DNA of 64,000 nucleotides from Micromonospora sp. C31 (GTDB lineage Bacteria > Actinomycetota > Actinomycetes > Mycobacteriales > Micromonosporaceae), in NCBI RefSeq assembly GCF_018070575.1, contig NZ_JAGPXN010000016.1:62001-126000 (forward strand). The letters run 5' to 3'. The position numbers and the translations under genes are program-made. Below, in pieces: positions 51,288-59,838 of this stretch. Below the pieces are notes generated by a model. That model had not been told where the DNA came from. It did not search any database and saw nothing but the letters and a program-made list of their open reading frames with translations. Each line of letters begins with the position of its first letter. Position 1 is the stretch's first letter.

Positions 51288-53698
51288 GGGTTTCTCCTGG
51301 GGGGTGTCGTCTGGGTACGTCGGGTCGCGGCGGCGACTCCCTCCGCGAGCGAGGACAGCCGGGACCGTACGACCTCGGGGTCGAGCAGGTCGCCCGCCGG
51401 CCGCGCCGGCGGGGCCTCGTGCAGCGCGACCGGAAGCTGCCCGCCCCGGGTGCGGCGTGGCAGTCCGGCCCCGGTGGGCGGGGGCGGTAGGGGCGGGGTC
51501 GACGCGGGACGCGGTGGGGTCGACGCGCCGTCGCCCGGCCCGGCCGGGCGCGCACCGAGCACCGGGAGCGTGATCGTCGGCGCGCGGTGCACGCTGGCCG
51601 GGTCGGGTACGGCGGCGGGACCACCGGCCGCCCTGCGGGGCCGGAACCAGGCGGTCTGCGCGGGCACGACCGGCGCCTGCGTACGCGCCTCCGGGGCGGG
51701 CGGCGGCTGCGTACGCACCCCCTGGGCGGCCGGCGTACGCGCGTCCGGGGCGGGGCGCGGGGCGACGTCCTCGACCCGGGTCAGCGCCGACTCCGGGACG
51801 TCCACCTGCGCGACGGTGCCCGCGCCGCTGTTGTGCAGTTGCACCCGCACCCCGTGCCGGGCCGCCAGGTGGGCCACCACGTGCAGGCCCATGCTGCCGG
51901 CCGAGGCGCTGGAGAGCATCGCGGGGGCGAGCAGCCGCTCGTTGATCGAGGCGAGCCGGCTGTCGCTGATGCCGATGCCCTGGTCGTGCACGCGCAACGT
52001 CAGGCCGTCGATCGTGCGCCGGCCGTCGACGTGCACCGGCGTGTCCGGCGGGGAGTAGACGGTGGCGTTCTCCAGCAGTTCGGCGAGGAGGTGGACCAGG
52101 TTGCCCACCGCGCCGCCGTGCACCGCGGCGGCCGGCACGTCGACGTCCACCCGCGGATAGTCCTCGATCTCGGAGGCCGCCGCCCGGACCACGTCGGCGA
52201 GCAGGTGCGCGCCGTCGTGCGTACGGCCGGGCTCCCCGCCGGCGAGGACCAGGAGGTTCTCCCCGTTGCGCCGCATGCGGGCGGCGAGGTGGTCGAGCGC
52301 GAAGAGCCGGGCCAGCGCGTCCGGGTCGGTCTCCTCGCGTTCGAACTCGTCGAGCAGCCGCAGCTGCCGGGTGATCAGGGTACGGATGCGCCGGGCCAGG
52401 GCCTCGGCCATCCGGGTCACGTCCATCCGCACCTCGGCCTGTTCGCCGGCCAGGCGCAGGGCGGCCCGGTTCACCGTGTCGAAGGCCTGCGCGACCTGGG
52501 CGATCTCGTCGCGGCCCTGCCCGATGCCGGCGGTCAGGCGGGTGGCCGCACCGTCGGCCGGTGCGCCGTCGCCGGCCGCGATGGCGGTGATCCGCTCCGG
52601 CAGCTCGTGGTGCGCCATGGTGAGCGCCGCGACCCGCAGCCGACGCAGCCGGCGGCTGGTGCGGACGGCGAGCAGCACGGCGGCGGTCAACGACGCCAGC
52701 GCGACGGTGATGGTCGTGCCGCCGGTGATCAGGGCCCGTAGCTGGGCGTTCCTGGTCAGTCCGGCGGCCTCGCGGTCGAGTTCCTCGGAGAGTTCCCGGC
52801 CGAGCAGGTTGTACCGCCGGATGGCGCCGCTCTGGGCCACGTACCAGGCGTCGCCGTCGGTCTTCAGCCCGGCGGGCTCGGTCTCCACGTTGAGCGCGCC
52901 GTCGCGCATCCGGCGGGCCGTGGCGACGTCGGTGCCGGCGACCAGCCGGGTGTACGCGTCCGCCGCCGACCGGCTGGCGATCCGGGAGAACTCGGCCTGA
53001 CGCTGCTCCTGCGCACCCCGCAGCCGGCCGAGACGGACCAGTTCCCCGTTCGCCAACGTGCCCCGCACGAAGACGGTGCGCAGCAGGTCGCGTTCCACGG
53101 CGGCGAGGTGCTCCTGGGCGGCCACGGCGGCCACCTCCCGCGCCCTGTTGGCCAACTCCCGGTCGCGGACCTGGGCCGGCAGCGCGTCGGCGACGGCGAG
53201 CAGCGACTCGACCAGCGAGAGGTAGGCCGGGTCGGCGGAGGTGCCGCCCAGGGCGGACCCGCGGGCCGGTTCGAGCTGGCCGAGCTGCGTGTCGGCGCCG
53301 TCGAGCACCGGGCGCAGGTCGGGGGCGGCGCGGCGGGCGTCCTGGCTGGAACCGCGGTACCGCTCGACGGACGCGTCGACCCGTCGGCGCTGCGCGTCGA
53401 CGAGGGACCGCCCGGTGCTGCCGCCCCGCTGGCGCAGGGCCGCCGTCTCGCCGAGTTCCCGCTCCAGCTCGTGCACCAGGCGTACGGTGGCCGTCGCGGT
53501 GCCGGCCAGCACCCGGGCGCGGTCCGCGTCGTCGGCGGCGGCCATGGCGATGGCGGTCTGGGTGGACCCCAGCACCAACAGGGCGGCCGTGGCCACCAGG
53601 ATGGGCGTGAGCAGCTGGGTGCGTACCGACCACAGGCGGTCGGTGTGGTCGACGGGCCGGTGGTGCCGGCGCACCCGACCGGGGGTGGGGAGCGACAC
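51284..53698 (-). CDS. NIT-domain sensor histidine kinase (CvnA-like)
   Basis: Membrane sensor kinase of 804 aa. A first membrane segment (about 30-50, LLTPILVATAALLVLGS) is followed by a large extracytoplasmic nitrate/nitrite-sensor-type helical domain (about 70-310). A second membrane segment (LITGGTTITVALASLTAAVLLAV) follows, then a HAMP-like linker and a kinase core. The core's N box is LLAELLENATVYSPP, its G1 VHDQGIGI and its G2 SAGSMGLHVV. The C-terminal 200 residues are Pro/Ala-rich and disordered. GGAGGG precedes the GTG at 53698. Such CvnA kinases have atypical histidine boxes; autokinase activity is not guaranteed. Confidence 0.92.
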   Translation of the reverse strand: MSLPTPGRVRRHHRPVDHTDRLWSVRTQLLTPILVATAALLVLGSTQTAIAMAAADDADRARVLAGTATATVRLVHELERELGETAALRQRGGSTGRSLVDAQRRRVDASVERYRGSSQDARRAAPDLRPVLDGADTQLGQLEPARGSALGGTSADPAYLSLVESLLAVADALPAQVRDRELANRAREVAAVAAQEHLAAVERDLLRTVFVRGTLANGELVRLGRLRGAQEQRQAEFSRIASRSAADAYTRLVAGTDVATARRMRDGALNVETEPAGLKTDGDAWYVAQSGAIRRYNLLGRELSEELDREAAGLTRNAQLRALITGGTTITVALASLTAAVLLAVRTSRRLRRLRVAALTMAHHELPERITAIAAGDGAPADGAATRLTAGIGQGRDEIAQVAQAFDTVNRAALRLAGEQAEVRMDVTRMAEALARRIRTLITRQLRLLDEFEREETDPDALARLFALDHLAARMRRNGENLLVLAGGEPGRTHDGAHLLADVVRAAASEIEDYPRVDVDVPAAAVHGGAVGNLVHLLAELLENATVYSPPDTPVHVDGRRTIDGLTLRVHDQGIGISDSRLASINERLLAPAMLSSASAGSMGLHVVAHLAARHGVRVQLHNSGAGTVAQVDVPESALTRVEDVAPRPAPDARTPAAQGVRTQPPPAPEARTQAPVVPAQTAWFRPRRAAGGPAAVPDPASVHRAPTITLPVLGARPAGPGDGASTPPRPASTPPLPPPPTGAGLPRRTRGGQLPVALHEAPPARPAGDLLDPEVVRSRLSSLAEGVAAATRRTQTTPPRRNP

Positions 53699-53763
53699 TC
53701 GGGCCCTCCGGGGTGGGGTCGGGGTGCCGGGCCCGGGCGCGACGCCCGGACCCGGCACCGGGA

Positions 53764-54369
53764 TCAGCTGGCGCCGAGGTCCTGCAACGCCTTGACCGCG
53801 CCGCGGTGCAGCGGTACGGGGTCGGTCTTGCGGGCGTTGTCCAGGCTGATGCCCTTGGCGGCCGGGTTGGCCTGGGCCAGAGCGTCCTTCTTGTCGAACA
53901 CCGTCCGGGTGATCGCGCAGGCCACGTGCGCGTCGAGGTCCTTGCGGACCAGCAGCACGTTCGGCACCACGATCGTCGGGGCGTCCGCGCCGGTTCGGCG
54001 CAGTCGCCGGGGCAGCCGCAGATCCGCGGGGTACGCCAGGAAGACCATCGGCAGGATGCCGGCCAGGAAGATGATCAGATAGAACTTGCTCCCCTGCGGC
54101 ATCGGGTCGAACACCTGCCGGAGGGCGAGCAGCGCGATCGCCGACGTCGTTCCGGTGACCAGCACGCCGATCGGCCCGGAGAGCTGCCGACCGGGCCTTT
54201 CGTCCTCGAACTGCGCGGCGAGTTCCTGCGGATCGGGCGCGGTGTCGTCGGGGTCGACCCGGTCGTCCACCTCGGGCGGTAGCGGGACCGGACCCTCGTC
54301 CAGCGTGGAACCGGTGCTCGGGGTGGACGGCTGCGGGGTGGGCTCGCCGGATGAACGCACTGGTGGCAC
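53764..54369 (-). pseudogene. Chimeric remnant: TRAP permease N terminus fused in frame to TAXI receptor C terminus
   Basis: A 201-aa open frame made of two unrelated halves. Residues about 1-112 look like the N terminus of an actinobacterial TRAP fused permease: an acidic cytoplasmic leader, then GPIGVLVTGTTSAIALLALRQ and FYLIIFLAGILPMVFLAYPA as two membrane helices. From about 128, VPNVLLVRKDLDAHVACAI through KTDPVPLHRGAVKAL matches the C-terminal lobe of a TAXI solute-binding protein (compare VANVILVNADMPDQLAYDL and GTDPIPLHPGAARFY in the intact lipoprotein at 49930-50898). The simplest origin is an internal deletion joining a permease gene to a downstream receptor gene. It still has a GTG start and an intact frame, so a short product may be made. 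TATCGT lies 8 nt before the start. Confidence 0.75.
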
Positions 54370-54798
54370 GAGGGGGCACGATACGCGAATTGCATAGCGG
54401 GCGGAATATTGTTGATCCTGATTGCAGTCAGTGACTTATCTGAACCCCGATCACACAGAGAGAGCGCAATTGAGTCCGGATATGCGGAAGGCCGCGCGGC
54501 GGAAATTGGTAGGAATGCGGCAAGCCGGCGGCGGATTGCATCCGGTCCGTCCATACTGGTCCGGTAGCCGCACGTGCCGGTGCCCAGCGCGCGCCGCCGC
54601 CACCGCAAGCTCCTCGCCGCACGATCCCGCTACACGCCGTAGCCTTCGTCGCTCTCCCGCTGCCGGACAGGCCCTGACCAGGGTGCCCGTACCCCTACTC
54701 CCGGCCCCACTCCGGCCGCCGGCCCCCACCCCTGTCGCCCGGCGACGGCCCGGGCCGGATCCGGTGGGGGTGTCGGTGCCGGAGGTTATGGTCGGGCG
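54370..54798. other. 429-bp intergenic region with AT-rich pocket
   Basis: Bases 54375-54525 are clearly richer in A/T than the window (TTGCATAGCGG, GGAATATTGTTGATCC, GACTTATCTGAACC). They probably hold promoters for the minus-strand remnant/kinase operon. A plus-strand open frame from 54422 has no ribosome binding site and turns into Arg/Pro-rich noise; it is not called. The rest (54530-54780) shows nothing recognisable. Confidence 0.5.
54787..54792 (+). promoter_or_regulatory. -10 box of leaderless promoter for the ABC exporter operon
   Basis: TATGGT followed by 6 nt (CGGGCG) and the GTG at 54799. Confidence 0.5.
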
Positions 54799-55731
54799 GT
54801 GACCACGGCTCCACCCCTCATCCAGGCACGGGCGCTGGTGAAGCGGTTCGGCGACTTCACCGCCGTCGACGGCATCGACGTCGAGGTACGTGCCGGCGAG
54901 GCGTTCGGCTTTCTCGGGCCCAACGGCGCCGGCAAGTCCTCCACCATGCGGATGATCGGGTGCACCTCCCCGCCCAGCGGCGGCGAGCTGCGCATCCTCG
55001 GGATGGATCCGGTCCGCGACGGGCCGGCGATCCGGGCCCGCCTCGGTGTCTGCCCCCAACTCGACAACCTCGATCCCGACCTGACCGTGCAGGAGAACCT
55101 CACCACCTACGCGCGCTACTTCGGCATCTCCCGCCGGGTGGCCCGGGCACGGGCCGCCGAGCTGCTCGACTTCGTCCAGCTCACCGAACGGGCCGACAGC
55201 AAGGTCGAGCCCCTCTCCGGCGGCATGAAGCGGCGGTTGACCATCGCCCGCGCGCTGGTCAACGAGCCCGAGATCGTCCTGCTCGACGAGCCGACGACCG
55301 GCCTCGACCCGCAGGCCCGGCATCTGGTCTGGGAGCGGCTGTTCCGGCTCAGACAGCAGGGCGTCACGCTGGTCCTCACCACGCACTACATGGACGAGGC
55401 GGAGCAGCTCTGCGACCGCCTGGTCGTGATGGACGGCGGGCGGATCGTGGCCGAGGGCTCGCCCCGCGCGCTGATCGACCGGCACTCCACCCGGGAGGTG
55501 GTGGAGCTGCGGTTCGCCGCCGAGTCGCAGGAGGCCTTCGCCGGCAAGCTCGACGGGCTGGGGGAGCGCGTCGAGGTGCTCCCCGACCGGATCCTGCTCT
55601 ACGTGCCCGACGGCGACGCGGCCGTCACCGAGGTCGGCGAGCGGGGCCTGCACCCGGCCAACGTACTGGTCCGCCGCAGCGGCCTGGAGGACGTCTTCCT
55701 CCACCTCACCGGCCGCACCCTGGTCGACTGA
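54799..55731 (+). CDS. ABC-2 exporter ATPase (NodI/DrrA-like)
   Basis: ATPase of a drug or lipooligosaccharide-type exporter, 310 aa. Walker A is GPNGAGKSS at about 43-51. The Q-loop is in GVCPQLDNLDPDLTVQENL, the signature is LSGGMKRRLTIARAL and Walker B is IVLLDEPTTGLDPQ. TTHYMDEAEQLCDRL is the H-loop. The C-terminal domain (about 225-310) resembles NodI and DrrA. The LDNLDPDLT and CTSPPSGG segments are especially NodI-like, agreeing with the NodJ-like permeases at 56404 and 57254. A 180-aa membrane protein gene lies between ATPase and permeases. The cargo is unknown. Confidence 0.93.
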   Translation: MTTAPPLIQARALVKRFGDFTAVDGIDVEVRAGEAFGFLGPNGAGKSSTMRMIGCTSPPSGGELRILGMDPVRDGPAIRARLGVCPQLDNLDPDLTVQENLTTYARYFGISRRVARARAAELLDFVQLTERADSKVEPLSGGMKRRLTIARALVNEPEIVLLDEPTTGLDPQARHLVWERLFRLRQQGVTLVLTTHYMDEAEQLCDRLVVMDGGRIVAEGSPRALIDRHSTREVVELRFAAESQEAFAGKLDGLGERVEVLPDRILLYVPDGDAAVTEVGERGLHPANVLVRRSGLEDVFLHLTGRTLVD

Positions 55732-55793
55732 CCGGAAGTAGCATCGGCGGGCGGGCGGCCTGTCACGCGCCCCGCGACGCACCCGGGAGTGCC

Positions 55794-56336
55794 ATGTCGA
55801 AGCTGGAGTTCCAGTCCCGCCGCGAGGCGGGGCTCGCCGCGCTCTATCTGGGCGTCTTCGCGACGATCTGGTTCAGCGTGCCGGCCGCCGAACAGCCGCT
55901 GCGCGCCCTGCTGGTGGTCGCCAGCGGGGCCGCGCTGCTCACGGCGGTGGTCGGCGCCGTCCTCATGACCCGCAGCCGCGCCACCGCCAGGCTCACCCGG
56001 GACCGCGCCGCCGACCGTCGCTACCTCCTGATCGTCCTCGCCGAGTTCGCCGCCGCCGGGCTCGGCGCCGTCCTGCTCGCCCTCGTCGGTCGGTCGGAGT
56101 TCATCCCGGTGCTGGTCTGCGCCGTGGTGGGGCTGCACTTCTTCCCCCTCGTGCCGGTGCTGCGCGACCCGGTGCTGTGGCTGCTCGGGGCGGCGATGTG
56201 CGTCGTCGCCCTGGCCGGGCTGGTCACCGCGCTCGCCACGGCGGTGTCGGCGGGGCTCGTCGTCGGCACGGGTGCCGGGCTGCTGCTGCTCGGCTACGCG
56301 GTACTGACGCTGCTGCGCGCGACCCGGCAGCGCTGA
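55794..56336 (+). CDS. Hypothetical five-TM membrane protein within ABC exporter operon
   Basis: A 180-aa protein, MSKLEFQSRREAGLAALYLGVFATIWF, with about five hydrophobic segments and a DRAADRRYLLIVLAEF loop. GGGAGTGCC precedes the ATG. It follows the ATPase by 62 bp and precedes the first permease by 67 bp, all on one strand, so it is probably co-transcribed. It is not an ABC permease by sequence. An accessory role in the exporter is inference; chance insertion is possible. Confidence 0.75.
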   Translation: MSKLEFQSRREAGLAALYLGVFATIWFSVPAAEQPLRALLVVASGAALLTAVVGAVLMTRSRATARLTRDRAADRRYLLIVLAEFAAAGLGAVLLALVGRSEFIPVLVCAVVGLHFFPLVPVLRDPVLWLLGAAMCVVALAGLVTALATAVSAGLVVGTGAGLLLLGYAVLTLLRATRQR

Positions 56337-56403
56337 CGGGCGCCGGGGGGACGGGGCGCCGCAGGGTGGCCGCCGCCTGTCGTACCCGCGAGGTAGGAAG
56401 GCC

Positions 56404-57243
56404 GTGGTGGACGCGGAGCGAGACAGGGGTGGTCGCGTGAGCGTGGCGCAGTCGGCGCGGGAACGGGCACGTCCGGCACTGCCGCGGGTGCCGGCGCTGG
56501 CGGTGCTGGCGCACCATCTCGTCGGCTACCGGCGTACCTGGCGGGCGGGGCTCTTCTCGTCGTTCCTGCTGCCGGTGCTGACCGTCCTCGGCTTCGGCTT
56601 CGGCGTCGGCGCCTACATCGACCAGGGCATCGACGGGGTGCGTTACCTCGACTGGCTCGTGCCCGGCCTGATCGCGTCGACGGCGATGCAGACGGCCGTC
56701 AACGAGTCGACGTGGCCCGTGTTCGGCAACTTCCAGTGGGTCAGGACCTATTTCGCGCAGAGCGCGGCGCCGCTGCGGGTGGGCGACATCCTCGGCGGGC
56801 ACCTGGCCTTCGTGGTGTTCCGGGTGGTCACCACCGTCGCGGCGTTCCTGCTGGTGACAGCCCTGCTCGGGGCGTTGCGCCCGCCGTGGGCGCTCGCCGC
56901 GCTGCCGGTGACGGCACTGCTCGGGCTGGCTGTCGCCGCGCCGGCCTTCGCGTACGCGTCGACGGTCACCGTCGACAGTTGGCTCGCGATGCTGCTGCGC
57001 TTCGCGGTGATCCCGATGACGCTCTTCGCCGGCGTGTTCTTCCCCGTCGAGTCGCTGCCCCTGGCGCTGCGCTGGCTGGCGTACGCGACCCCGCTCTGGC
57101 ACGGCGTCGACCTGTGCCGGGCGGCGGCCCTCGGCGTCGCTCCGCAGTGGTCGGCCGCCGGCCACCTGCTCTACCTCGCGGCCTGGGCGGCCGGCGGCTG
57201 GCTGCTGGCCCGGCGCGCGTTCCGTCGCAGGCTGGTCGTCTAG
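56404..57243 (+). CDS. ABC-2 type exporter permease (NodJ-like) 1
   Basis: Membrane subunit, 279 aa with six segments. LVGYRRTWRAGLFSSFLLPVLTVLGFGFG starts the first helix. DWLVPGLIASTAMQTAVNESTWPVF and FPVESLPLALRWLAYATPLWHGVDLCR are the conserved ABC-2/NodJ loops. The GTG at 56404 has AGGAAGG upstream; a GTG one codon later is equivalent. With the next gene it probably forms a heterodimeric channel for the NodI-like ATPase. Confidence 0.92.
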   Translation: MVDAERDRGGRVSVAQSARERARPALPRVPALAVLAHHLVGYRRTWRAGLFSSFLLPVLTVLGFGFGVGAYIDQGIDGVRYLDWLVPGLIASTAMQTAVNESTWPVFGNFQWVRTYFAQSAAPLRVGDILGGHLAFVVFRVVTTVAAFLLVTALLGALRPPWALAALPVTALLGLAVAAPAFAYASTVTVDSWLAMLLRFAVIPMTLFAGVFFPVESLPLALRWLAYATPLWHGVDLCRAAALGVAPQWSAAGHLLYLAAWAAGGWLLARRAFRRRLVV

Positions 57244-57253
57244 GAGGGTCGCA

Positions 57254-58063
57254 GTGGTCGGTCTCGTCCTGCCCCGGCTGGTCGCCGTCTCCGCCGCCTA
57301 CCGCCGCTCGGTCTCCGTGGCCGAGCGCAACGTCGCGGCACTGAAGGCCGTCTACTGGCTGCTGCTCGTCTCCGGGTTCGTGGAGCCGCTGCTCTACCTG
57401 CTCTCCATCGGTGTCGGGGTCGGCAGGCTGGTCGGCGACCTCACGCTGCCCGGCGGCGCGGTAGTCACCTACGCGGCGTTCGTCGCGCCGGCCATGCTCG
57501 CGTCGTCGGCCATGTCCGGCGCGCTGTCGGAGACGACCTTCAACTTCTTCGGCAAGATGAAGCAGATGAAGCTGTACGACGGGGTGATCGCCACCCCGGT
57601 GCAGCCGTTCGAGATCGCGCTGGGGGAGCTGCTCTGGGCGATGCTGCGCGGCAGCGCGTACTCGGCCGCCTTCCTGGTGGTGATGGTGGTGATGGACCTG
57701 ACCACCGCGGCGCGGGCGCTGGTCGCCTTTCCGGCGGCCGTGCTGGTCGGCTTCGCCTTCGGCGCGCTCGGAATGGCGATCACCACCTTCATGCGCAGCT
57801 GGCACGACTTCGACCTGATGGCGGCGGCCCAGTTCACCCTCTTCCTCTTCTCCGGCACGTTCGTGCCCGCCGAGTCCTACCCGGTCGCGCTGCGCTGGGT
57901 GGTGGAGGTGACGCCGCTCTACCGCGCGGTGCACCTCGTCCGCGGTGTCTCGGTGGGCGCGGCCGGCTGGGAGTGGGTGCTCGACGTGCTCTACCTGCTC
58001 GCGGCGATGGCCCTGGGCCTGCTGATCGCCTCGCGCCGGATGGGCAGGTTGCTCTACGGCTGA
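57254..58063 (+). CDS. ABC-2 type exporter permease (NodJ-like) 2
   Basis: Second membrane subunit, 269 aa with six segments. VYWLLLVSGFVEPLLYLLSIGVGVG and APAMLASSAMSGALSETTFNFFGKMK lead to KLYDGVIATPVQPFEIALGE. FSGTFVPAESYPVALRWVVEVTPLYRAVHLVRG is the NodJ-type end block, given by nt 57849-57950. GGAGGGTCGCA precedes the GTG. It begins 10 bp after permease 1 and is homologous to it, so the pair arose by gene duplication. Confidence 0.93.
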   Translation: MVGLVLPRLVAVSAAYRRSVSVAERNVAALKAVYWLLLVSGFVEPLLYLLSIGVGVGRLVGDLTLPGGAVVTYAAFVAPAMLASSAMSGALSETTFNFFGKMKQMKLYDGVIATPVQPFEIALGELLWAMLRGSAYSAAFLVVMVVMDLTTAARALVAFPAAVLVGFAFGALGMAITTFMRSWHDFDLMAAAQFTLFLFSGTFVPAESYPVALRWVVEVTPLYRAVHLVRGVSVGAAGWEWVLDVLYLLAAMALGLLIASRRMGRLLYG

Positions 58064-58126
58064 GGGTTAACGGTGGCCGCTGCCTGGGCATGTCGAGGGG
58101 ACTGACACCGATCACGAGGAGGGGCG

Positions 58127-59242
58127 ATGGCCTCCGACGAGTCTTCCGCCCGCAGCGGGCGCGACCGCGACGATGCCGGGGCGCTGCCCGCCGGCCGGGG
58201 GGCCGACGGCCGGACGGGCCGCGCCGACCGGGGGGCCGACGCGCGTGCCGAGCGGCACCGCCCGGGTCGCGGCCCGGTCGGGCCCGACGAGGGCCCCGAC
58301 AGCCCGGCCGAGCTGCCGGGCGTGGGCTGGAAGGCCGCGCTGCGCCGGACCGTGCGGGAGTTCAAGGACGACAGCCTGGCCGACTGGGCGGCGGCCCTCA
58401 CGTACTACGGGGTGCTCTCCATCTTCCCCGGCCTGCTGGTGCTGGTCTCGATCCTCGGGCTGCTCGGTCCGGGCGCGACGCAGGGCGTCAAGGACACCGT
58501 CAACGAGGCGGTGCCACAGGGGGAGATCCGGCAGATCATCGAGGGGGCGATCGACCAGGCACAGAGCAGCGGCGGGTTCGCCGGCCTCGCCGCCATCCTG
58601 GGTCTGCTGGCCGCGTTCTGGTCGGCGTCGGGTTACGTCGCCGCGTTCATGCGCGCCTCCAACACCATCTACGACGTGCCGGAGGGGCGCCCCATCTGGA
58701 AGACGCTGCCGATCCGCGTCGGCGTGACCGCGGTGATCGGCGTGATGCTGCTGGCCAGCGCGGTGATCGTGGTCTTCACCGGCGGCCTCGCCGAGCAGGT
58801 GGGGGAAGCGATCGGGCTGGGCTCGACAGCGGTGACCGTGTGGAACATCGCCAAGTGGCCGGTGCTGCTGCTCCTGGTGAGCCTGATGTTCGCGATCCTC
58901 TACTGGGCGTCGCCGAACGCGCGGCACGGCGGCTTCCGCTGGGTCAGCCCCGGTGGCGTGCTGGCCGTGGTGATCTGGTTGGTGATCTCGGGCCTGTTCG
59001 CGCTCTACGTGAGCAACTTCGGCTCGTACAACAAGACGTACGGTGCGCTCGCCGGTGTGATCATCTTCCTGATCTGGCTCTGGCTGAGCAACATCGCGAT
59101 CCTTCTCGGTGCGGAGTTCGACGCCGAGCTGGAGCGCAGCCGCGCCATCGAGGCTGGCCACTCCCCGGACGAGGAGCCGTACGTCGAACTGCGCGACGAC
59201 CGCAAGTTGAAGAAGAAGCGCAACGCCGCCAACCGCCGCTGA
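58127..59242 (+). CDS. YihY/BrkB-family membrane protein
   Basis: A 371-aa inner-membrane protein with six segments. An Arg/Asp/Gly-rich N terminus (1-65) precedes LADWAAALTYYGVLSIFPGLLVL, the family signature. AFWSASGYVAAFMRASNTIYDV and YVSNFGSYNKTYGALAGVIIFLIWLWLSN follow, and a charged tail. The family was once called ribonuclease BN in error; its function is not established. GGAGGGGCG precedes the ATG. It is probably separate from the exporter operon, since a TAACGG-rich gap of 63 bp intervenes. Confidence 0.93.
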   Translation: MASDESSARSGRDRDDAGALPAGRGADGRTGRADRGADARAERHRPGRGPVGPDEGPDSPAELPGVGWKAALRRTVREFKDDSLADWAAALTYYGVLSIFPGLLVLVSILGLLGPGATQGVKDTVNEAVPQGEIRQIIEGAIDQAQSSGGFAGLAAILGLLAAFWSASGYVAAFMRASNTIYDVPEGRPIWKTLPIRVGVTAVIGVMLLASAVIVVFTGGLAEQVGEAIGLGSTAVTVWNIAKWPVLLLLVSLMFAILYWASPNARHGGFRWVSPGGVLAVVIWLVISGLFALYVSNFGSYNKTYGALAGVIIFLIWLWLSNIAILLGAEFDAELERSRAIEAGHSPDEEPYVELRDDRKLKKKRNAANRR

Positions 59243-59505
59243 ACGGTGTCCACCCCACCCCACCCCACCACGTCTCCCCGCCGCCCCGCCACCCCTCCGG
59301 TGCCGGGGCGGCGGCGCGTTCCGTGCTGGCCGCTCGCCCCCTCCTGGCGCGTGTCGTGCTGGCCGCTCGCCCCCTCCTGGCGCGTGTCGTGCCTGCCCAT
59401 GGCGCTGCCCGCTCACTCGCTTCTGGACGCGAGTGCGTGCCGGTCCGCCCGCCTCTTGGCGTGAGTGCGTGCCGGTCCGCCCGCCTCCGCACGGGTGAGC
59501 ACCCC

Positions 59506-59566
59506 GGTGATCAGGACGCGGTGGACGCTACCCGCCGGTTTTCAGGTACATGGCGTCCTGATCACC
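59506..59566. repeat. Hairpin with perfect 14-bp arms (GATCAGGACGC family)
   Basis: GGTGATCAGGACGC (59506-59519) and GCGTCCTGATCACC (59553-59566) are exact complements around a 33-nt spacer. The GATCA base of the stem is shared with the hairpins at 14361, 19194 and 26561. Confidence 0.85.
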
Positions 59567-59701
59567 GTCGGCAGCCCCCGCGGTAGCGCCTGCGGCTGGG
59601 TGTGCGGCGGTGCTGGCGGCAGCCCCTGCGGCGGTGCTGGCGGCTGGGTCTCGACGTTCGTGGGTCGTGTCGGGGCGCGGCTTTTCTTGATCCGCCGAAG
59701 G

Positions 59702-59723
59702 CTTTTGCTCGAACGGACAAAAG
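59702..59723. promoter_or_regulatory. Inverted repeat in ROK gene promoter region
   Basis: CTTTTG (59702-59707) and CAAAAG (59718-59723) are separated by 10 nt, in an A/T-rich patch about 120 bp before the ROK start. It is a candidate autoregulatory operator for the ROK repressor. Confidence 0.45.
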
Positions 59724-59838
59724 TTTGCGTCAAATCGGCCGAAGCTCTGGACACGTGACGCGGAACACTCCTACTGTGTCGGGCACGACACCTCGGCATC
59801 ACGTCGATGTGCACGAGCCCGCGAAGAGGTGAGTTCCG

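Larger units (their letters stand above)
59243..59838. other. 596-bp intergenic region with short tandem repeats
   Basis: It contains two 33-bp direct repeats (59322-59387, CTGGCCGCTCGCCCCCTCC core) and two 32-bp repeats (from 59431 and 59463, GAGTGCGTGCCGGTCCGCCC). A 14-bp-arm hairpin (59506-59566) and GCGGCGGTGCTGGCGGC-type repeats (59608-59650) follow. The last part is the AT-richer promoter of the ROK gene (TACTGT at 59772-59777). No gene is seen. Confidence 0.65.

Noticed and set aside
49930..54369. Functional TRAP transporter locus
   Set aside because: One intact receptor and one chimeric remnant are present, but no intact permease.
54422..54802. 126-codon plus-strand ORF in the AT-rich gap
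   Set aside because: No ribosome binding site; the composition switches to Arg/Pro/Ser noise after 40 codons; it runs into the start of the ABC ATPase gene.
58127..59242. Ribonuclease BN
   Set aside because: The name is a historical misassignment for the YihY/BrkB membrane family; no nuclease motif is present.
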